Notes under the pieces: model-generated | Databases searched by the model: none | The model's input: the letters and a program-made list of their open reading frames with translations, nothing else | Told to the model about the DNA's origin: nothing | Source: Eubacterium sulci ATCC 35585 | GTDB taxonomy: Bacteria; Bacillota; Clostridia; Peptostreptococcales; Anaerovoracaceae | Assembly (NCBI GenBank): GCA_001189495.1 | Contig: CP012068.1 | Coordinates: 1,550,001 to 1,614,000, forward strand | Direction of reading: 5' to 3' | DNA length: 64,000 nt | Position numbers and translations under genes: made by a program | Shown: in pieces, positions 60,161 to 64,000 of the stretch | Layout: every line of letters starts with the position of its first letter | Numbering within the stretch: position 1 is the first letter of the stretch

Positions 60161-60709
60161 TTAGTCTTCTTCCGACTCATCTTGATATGTTCCATCTTCC
60201 ATTTGCTTCAATCTTACAATATCTATATATCGGTCAAGTCTTGGAAGAAAGTTCTTATGAAAATTTTTCTCGATATTTTTTCTTAGTAAATATATATAAC
60301 CTGCTGCATACAATCCTATAACAGCTGCAAATGCAGATATTACCACAGTCATCATTAGAAATTCTAGCATCACGCCCATTGCTATACCAAGTACCAAAAA
60401 GATAACGCACTCTACCATCAGTAGTACAAATATAGGATTCCCCCATCCGGTCTTTCCCAAGCGATATCTCAAAACTGATTCAGTCCTCAGAGACTGTCTG
60501 AGATCAAGTTCTATGCTTGATGTAGCAATCAAAAAAGGTTTTAGGCATTTCCCCTCTTCCGTTTTTTGATATCTCTTTATTCCTGCTTTATCGAGGCGTA
60601 CCCTTGAAACACGGGTTCCCGCCTTTTCACCAAGGACACCGCCAAGAGCAATTGAAACTAAGTTAAGCGGCTCTGAGATTCTAACTTCACCGTCTACAAA
60701 ATTGCTCAT
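60161..60709 (-). CDS. Membrane protein of unknown function
   Basis: 182 residues. A polar N-terminal half of about 90 residues is followed by two hydrophobic helices (about 95-120 and 124-146) and an acidic charged C-terminal tail. No family is recognised. It starts two bases after the stop of the next gene and ends the three-gene operon. Confidence 0.75.
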   Translation of the reverse strand: MSNFVDGEVRISEPLNLVSIALGGVLGEKAGTRVSRVRLDKAGIKRYQKTEEGKCLKPFLIATSSIELDLRQSLRTESVLRYRLGKTGWGNPIFVLLMVECVIFLVLGIAMGVMLEFLMMTVVISAFAAVIGLYAAGYIYLLRKNIEKNFHKNFLPRLDRYIDIVRLKQMEDGTYQDESEED

Positions 60710-60711
60710 TA

Positions 60712-61194
60712 CTACTCCTCATTTCTTCGGGCTACAATTAGCCATACAAAAGTACTTATTTCCACAGCTGACATCGCGATCATAACCAAAGCGAAGGCTC
60801 CAATCAATATCACTGAGCATGCAAATCCAACTGAGATTAGTATATCTGCAATCATCACAGTTAGGTATACCCACATGCGCCTGCTTTGCTTAAGTTCCTT
60901 TGCATCTTCTGTTATGAGTTTGAAGTTTGATGCCAGCAGTATAGCCGATACTAGGATTATCACAACAGTGCATAATCCATATATAATCAGTGAAACTATA
61001 CTAGATAAGCCAAGCATATCTAGATCAACATACATAAAGCCACCCTGCACAAAGAATATATCTTCAGAAAAGATCTTAAATCCAATATACAAGAGAACCC
61101 TAAGTATACTAATAGTTATATACGCACCTGCAAGCCTTGTAACTCTCTTTGATGCATCTATATTCGAAAAAAACTTTGAATCAATATTATTCAT
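60712..61194 (-). CDS. Membrane protein of unknown function, four helices
   Basis: 160 residues with four predicted membrane helices (about 23-42, 60-88, 107-125 and 129-155). No known motif is seen. It overlaps the preceding gene by 8 bases, and its stop is followed by the next start after two bases, so the three genes are one unit. Confidence 0.75.
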   Translation of the reverse strand: MNNIDSKFFSNIDASKRVTRLAGAYITISILRVLLYIGFKIFSEDIFFVQGGFMYVDLDMLGLSSIVSLIIYGLCTVVIILVSAILLASNFKLITEDAKELKQSRRMWVYLTVMIADILISVGFACSVILIGAFALVMIAMSAVEISTFVWLIVARRNEE

Positions 61195-61810
61195 TTATTG
61201 TATTCTCTGTGCCATCAACAGAAGCTGTATTTTCTACTGGGGCTTCTGTCACAGGTGCTACCGGAGCCTCCTCTACTGGTGTTACTGGGTCAGTCTCTGA
61301 CGCCTGCTCTGCAACTGGTGTAGCTGTAGGCGCTGGTGCAGCATTCTGATTGTTTATGTTATTAAAGCTGTTATTTGGGTTTGCAGTAGTAAACTGGTGC
61401 ATTGAATTTCTTGAATTTAGTCCTCTTTCGAACTCACTTTCAGCACCAACTTTTCTTAGCATGCTGATTGAAAGTCCTGATAGAACCCATGTTATGATTC
61501 CGAGAACCACATAGTTCAGCGCTAGTACCAAAGCGACACCTGCTGATACAGCTAGCAAGATGAATCCCATCATCTTCATGTTGCTTTTTATGAAAAGTAC
61601 AATTGCTAGTACGATAGCAACCGCTGAGATAACCTCAAGTCCAATGAATGTGAAACGCTGTAAATTAAATATAAATGCAATATTTGTATCTGTATATGAA
61701 TACTCTATTATGTAGTTTGTTATTCTTACAAGTATAAATGCAATAACTGTTGCTATGATAAGTGCTCCGTTAATTGCTATTCCCTTTTTTGCAATACTCT
61801 GCTGTGTCAT
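61187..61810 (-). CDS. Membrane protein with acidic proline/alanine-rich tail
   Basis: 207 residues from the ATG at 61810, which has GGAGGGG upstream. Four membrane segments occupy residues 10-140, followed by a tail rich in Pro, Ala, Thr and Glu with repeated VAP/VTE/EAP-like units (about 155-207), probably flexible. No family is recognised. The start lies only 17 bases after the rplL terminator, so it is either read through from rplL or expressed from a promoter that overlaps the terminator. Confidence 0.75.
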   Translation of the reverse strand: MTQQSIAKKGIAINGALIIATVIAFILVRITNYIIEYSYTDTNIAFIFNLQRFTFIGLEVISAVAIVLAIVLFIKSNMKMMGFILLAVSAGVALVLALNYVVLGIITWVLSGLSISMLRKVGAESEFERGLNSRNSMHQFTTANPNNSFNNINNQNAAPAPTATPVAEQASETDPVTPVEEAPVAPVTEAPVENTASVDGTENTINE

Positions 61811-61825
61811 AATATTCCCCTCCGT

Positions 61826-61860
61826 AAAACAAAAGGGAGCCACTATAATAAGCAGCTCCC
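61826..61860 (-). terminator. Terminator after rplL
   Basis: GGGAGC (61855-61860) and GCTCCC (61835-61840) pair around a loop of about 14 bases, followed by TTTTGTTTT on the minus strand. Confidence 0.7.
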
Positions 61861-61909
61861 ATTGAAATTGGTTTCAACCAAAGCCCGAGATATTTAGTCG
61901 AGCCTAGAA

Positions 61910-62275
61910 CTATTTAAGTTCTACCTTTGCGCCAACTTCCTCAAGCTGAGCCTTCATTGCATCAGCTTCAGCCTTCTCAACGCCTTCCTTTAGAACGCCA
62001 GGAGCTCCGTCTACAAGAGCCTTAGCTTCCTTAAGTCCAAGACCTGTAATTTCTCTTACAACCTTGATAACCTTAATCTTCTCTGCACCTACTTCTGCAA
62101 GTACAACGTTGAACTCTGTCTGCTCAGCGCCAGCATCTCCACCAGCTACAGCACCAGCTACAGCTACAGGAGCAGCAGCAGATACGCCGAACTCTTCTTC
62201 ACATGCTTTAACGAGCTCATTTAGCTCTAGTACTGTCATACCTTTGATGGCTTCTATGATCTTATCCTTATCCAT
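61910..62275 (-). CDS. rplL: Ribosomal protein L7/L12
   Basis: 121 residues. The stalk protein: helical N-terminal dimerisation part, alanine/valine hinge ([15 protein letters not shown]) and C-terminal factor-binding domain ([20 protein letters not shown]). Follows rplJ after 44 bases. Confidence 0.98.
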   Translation of the reverse strand: MDKDKIIEAIKGMTVLELNELVKACEEEFGVSAAAPVAVAGAVAGGDAGAEQTEFNVVLAEVGAEKIKVIKVVREITGLGLKEAKALVDGAPGVLKEGVEKAEADAMKAQLEEVGAKVELK

Positions 62276-62319
62276 TATTATTCTCCTTTTATTTTATAAT
62301 GTTGATTTTACTTTAAATA

Positions 62320-62814
62320 CTATTCTGTTTTTGCATCAGCAACAGCCTGAAGTGTTCTAACAAATGTTGAAACTGGTGACTGAATGCTTCCCATGAACTT
62401 AGCAATAAGCTCATCTCTTGAAGGAATGTTAGCGATAGCTTCAACGCCTGCCTTGTCATAGAATGTTCCTTCTACAACACCTGCCTTGAATTCTACTGCT
62501 GGGATTTCCTTAATTAGACCGTTAAGTGTTCTTGCTGGAGCTGTTGCATCAGTCTTGCTGATTGCAATAGCGCTTGGTCCTGCAAGGTGGTCCTTCAATG
62601 ACTCGAAGTCTGTTCCTTCGATTGCTCTCTTTACGAGAGTATTCTTATATACAGTGTAGTCGACATCTGCCTCACGAAGAGCTCTTCTCATCTTGTCTGC
62701 CTGCTCTACTGTGATTCCCATGTAATCAACAAGGATTGCAGACTGTGCTCCGTCAAGTTTAGCTTTAATCTCGTCGATTACTAGCTGTTTCTGTTGTTTT
62801 GCTACGTCTGACAT
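62320..62814 (-). CDS. rplJ: Ribosomal protein L10
   Basis: 164 residues. Anchors L7/L12 to the ribosome and represses its own operon by binding the leader RNA upstream. Typical segments are GAQSAILVDYMGITVEQADKMR and KNTLVKRAIEGT. Confidence 0.97.
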   Translation of the reverse strand: MSDVAKQQKQLVIDEIKAKLDGAQSAILVDYMGITVEQADKMRRALREADVDYTVYKNTLVKRAIEGTDFESLKDHLAGPSAIAISKTDATAPARTLNGLIKEIPAVEFKAGVVEGTFYDKAGVEAIANIPSRDELIAKFMGSIQSPVSTFVRTLQAVADAKTE

Positions 62815-62863
62815 TTAGTTCTCCTTTCTGCAATGTGTACATTGCGAATAGCATGCGGTACTC

Positions 62864-62958
62864 AACAAAAAACCCCATCATTTTGTAGACGGGGTCAATA
62901 TCTATGTATTGTACCTCGGCAGGAAATTAAGTCTTTCGACACCTGCTGTCTACGGTTT
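62864..62958 (-). promoter_or_regulatory. L10 (rplJ) leader with attenuator
   Basis: On the minus strand, CCGTAGACAGCAGGTG pairs with TTAATTTCCTGCCGAGGT, the standard L10-binding leader pattern. It is followed by a terminator, ACCCC...GGGGT with TTTTTT (62866-62895). GTAGAC (62948-62953) can pair with GTCTAC (62885-62890) to form an antiterminator, so L10 binding should favour termination. Confidence 0.85.
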
Positions 62959-62989
62959 AGTTCTCAATATTAAATTACTAAATTTGAGC

Positions 62990-63685
62990 TTAGTCAAGAA
63001 TTGCAGGGTTAACCTTGATTCCAGGTCCCATTGTTGTGGAAACTGAGATGCTCTTCATGTACTGACCCTTTGCTGTAGCTGGCTTAGCCTTGATAATAGC
63101 TTCGATTAGTGCCTTGAAGTTCTCCTGTAGTTTCTCTGGACCGAATGATTTCTTACCGATGATAGTGTGAACGATGTTCTGTCTATCCAAACGGTACTCA
63201 ACCTTACCTGCCTTAATGTCAGCCAATGCTCTCTCTAGGTCCATTGTAACTGTTCCTGATTTTGGGTTTGGCATAAGTCCCTTAGGTCCGAGTACACGTC
63301 CTAGCTTACCTACAACACCCATCATGTCCGGTGTAGCAACTACTACATCGAAGTCAAACCAGTTTTCACTCTGGATCTTCTGAGCGAGTTCATCTGCTCC
63401 TACATAATCTGCTCCAGCCTTTTCCGCCTCTTCTGCCTTAGCACCCTTAGCGAAAACGAGAACCTTTACTTCCTTACCTGTTCCGTGTGGAAGTACAAGT
63501 GCTCCTCTTACCTGCTGGTCAGCGTGTCTTCCGTCTACACCAAGTCTGATGTGGACTTCTACTGTTTCATCAAATTTTGCATGTCCTGTCTCTACGACCT
63601 TAGCCATAGCGCCAGGTACATCGTATAAAGTAGCTCTATCTACTTTCTCTGCTACGTTCTTGTAGCCCTTACCTCTCTTTGGCAT
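62990..63685 (-). CDS. rplA: Ribosomal protein L1
   Basis: 231 residues. Binds 23S rRNA at the stalk. Typical segments: [35 protein letters not shown] and [15 protein letters not shown]. Confidence 0.98.
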   Translation of the reverse strand: MPKRGKGYKNVAEKVDRATLYDVPGAMAKVVETGHAKFDETVEVHIRLGVDGRHADQQVRGALVLPHGTGKEVKVLVFAKGAKAEEAEKAGADYVGADELAQKIQSENWFDFDVVVATPDMMGVVGKLGRVLGPKGLMPNPKSGTVTMDLERALADIKAGKVEYRLDRQNIVHTIIGKKSFGPEKLQENFKALIEAIIKAKPATAKGQYMKSISVSTTMGPGIKVNPAILD

Positions 63686-63765
63686 ATTTTACCTCCTGCT
63701 GGTTCTATCGGCCTGCTTGCGCTTAGGTTGCATTTTCTTGCACAACCTACTGACCTCCCAGAAAA

Positions 63766-64000
63766 TTAGTCTTCGACAACGATTCCCATACTTCTTGCTG
63801 TTCCTGCAATCATGCTTGTAGCTGATTCTAGGTTAGCTGCGTTAAGATCTGGCATCTTTGTCTTTGCGATTTCTTCTACCTGTGCTCTTGAAAGCTTTGC
63901 AACCTTTGTCTTGTTTGGTTCTCCTGAACCTGAAGCCAATCCGGCTGCTTTCTTTAGCAATACTGCTGCTGGTGGTGTCTTTGTAATGAACGAAAAGCTT
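63766..64000 (-). CDS. rplK: Ribosomal protein L11, C-terminal part (cut by window edge)
   Basis: Minus-strand frame from the window edge gives [32 protein letters not shown] and [18 protein letters not shown], the C-terminal domain that binds the GTPase-associated centre of 23S rRNA. The N-terminal domain is outside the window. Confidence 0.95.
   Translation of the reverse strand, partial: SFSFITKTPPAAVLLKKAAGLASGSGEPNKTKVAKLSRAQVEEIAKTKMPDLNAANLESATSMIAGTARSMGIVVED

Overview
The window is a low-to-moderate GC chromosomal segment of a Gram-positive anaerobe of the class Clostridia. The gene content (Firmicutes-type fructose-1,6-bisphosphatase, thiolase, C1-folate genes, RicT/AbrB cluster, ECF-type vitamin carriers) and the look of the 16S rRNA suggest the Eubacterium/Mogibacterium group (Family XIII / Anaerovoracaceae). 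This placement is an inference; no database search was made.

Layout. 1-4.5 kb: a plus-strand folate one-carbon cluster (end of fhs, a cyclodeaminase-type cyclohydrolase, folD, a folT-like carrier behind a clear tetrahydrofolate riboswitch, and a FolC/5-formyl-THF cyclo-ligase fusion). 4.5-10.5 kb: pckA, an M18 aminopeptidase, a TetR regulator, a small membrane protein and a CofE-like ligase. 10.6 kb: tRNA-Arg. 10.8-14.2 kb: an AT-rich catabolic module (M20 amidohydrolase, isochorismatase-fold hydrolase and a sigma-54 activator) with a recognisable -24/-12 promoter and palindromic upstream sites. 14.3-16.0 kb: an intact ISL3-family insertion sequence with a probable 8-bp target duplication. 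16.1-23.5 kb, minus strand: tmk-holB-ricT-trmN6-(DUF948-like)-abrB-murA-fbp, partly syntenic with the Bacillus tmk-abrB region. 23.6-28.9 kb: a complete minus-strand rRNA operon (16S, tRNA-Ala, 23S, 5S) with tandem promoters. 28.9-42.6 kb: housekeeping genes (U32 peptidase, THUMP methyltransferase, mreB, threonine aldolase plus ECF carrier, thiolase, DUF2156, surE, sirtuin, patatin, an amino-acid ABC transporter). 42.7-54.9 kb: tuf, fusA, rpsG, rpsL, rpoC, rpoB. 61.9-64 kb: rplL, rplJ (with L10 leader), rplA, rplK.

The most interesting region is the accessory island at 54.9-61.9 kb, lying between rplL and rpoB, which are normally adjacent. It carries a type VII secretion LXG-like effector with two small partner proteins (Lap1- and Lap2-like), a downstream membrane-anchored partner that is the probable immunity protein, a 43-codon membrane peptide, and a second partial copy of the toxin-tail/immunity/peptide module. 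The C-terminal domain of the effector and the soluble domain of the putative immunity proteins share one recognisable motif pattern (GPNT near the start, GY-x-W at the end). The effector's terminal KGGYKW codons also contain the ribosome binding site and start codon of the immunity gene, in both copies. A CPBP membrane protease gene, three unknown membrane proteins and a decayed NhaC antiporter gene fill the rest of the island.

The folate cluster appears to work as one system: Fhs, cyclohydrolase and FolD interconvert C1-THF forms, the carrier imports folate under THF feedback, and the fusion protein polyglutamylates folates and recycles 5-formyl-THF.
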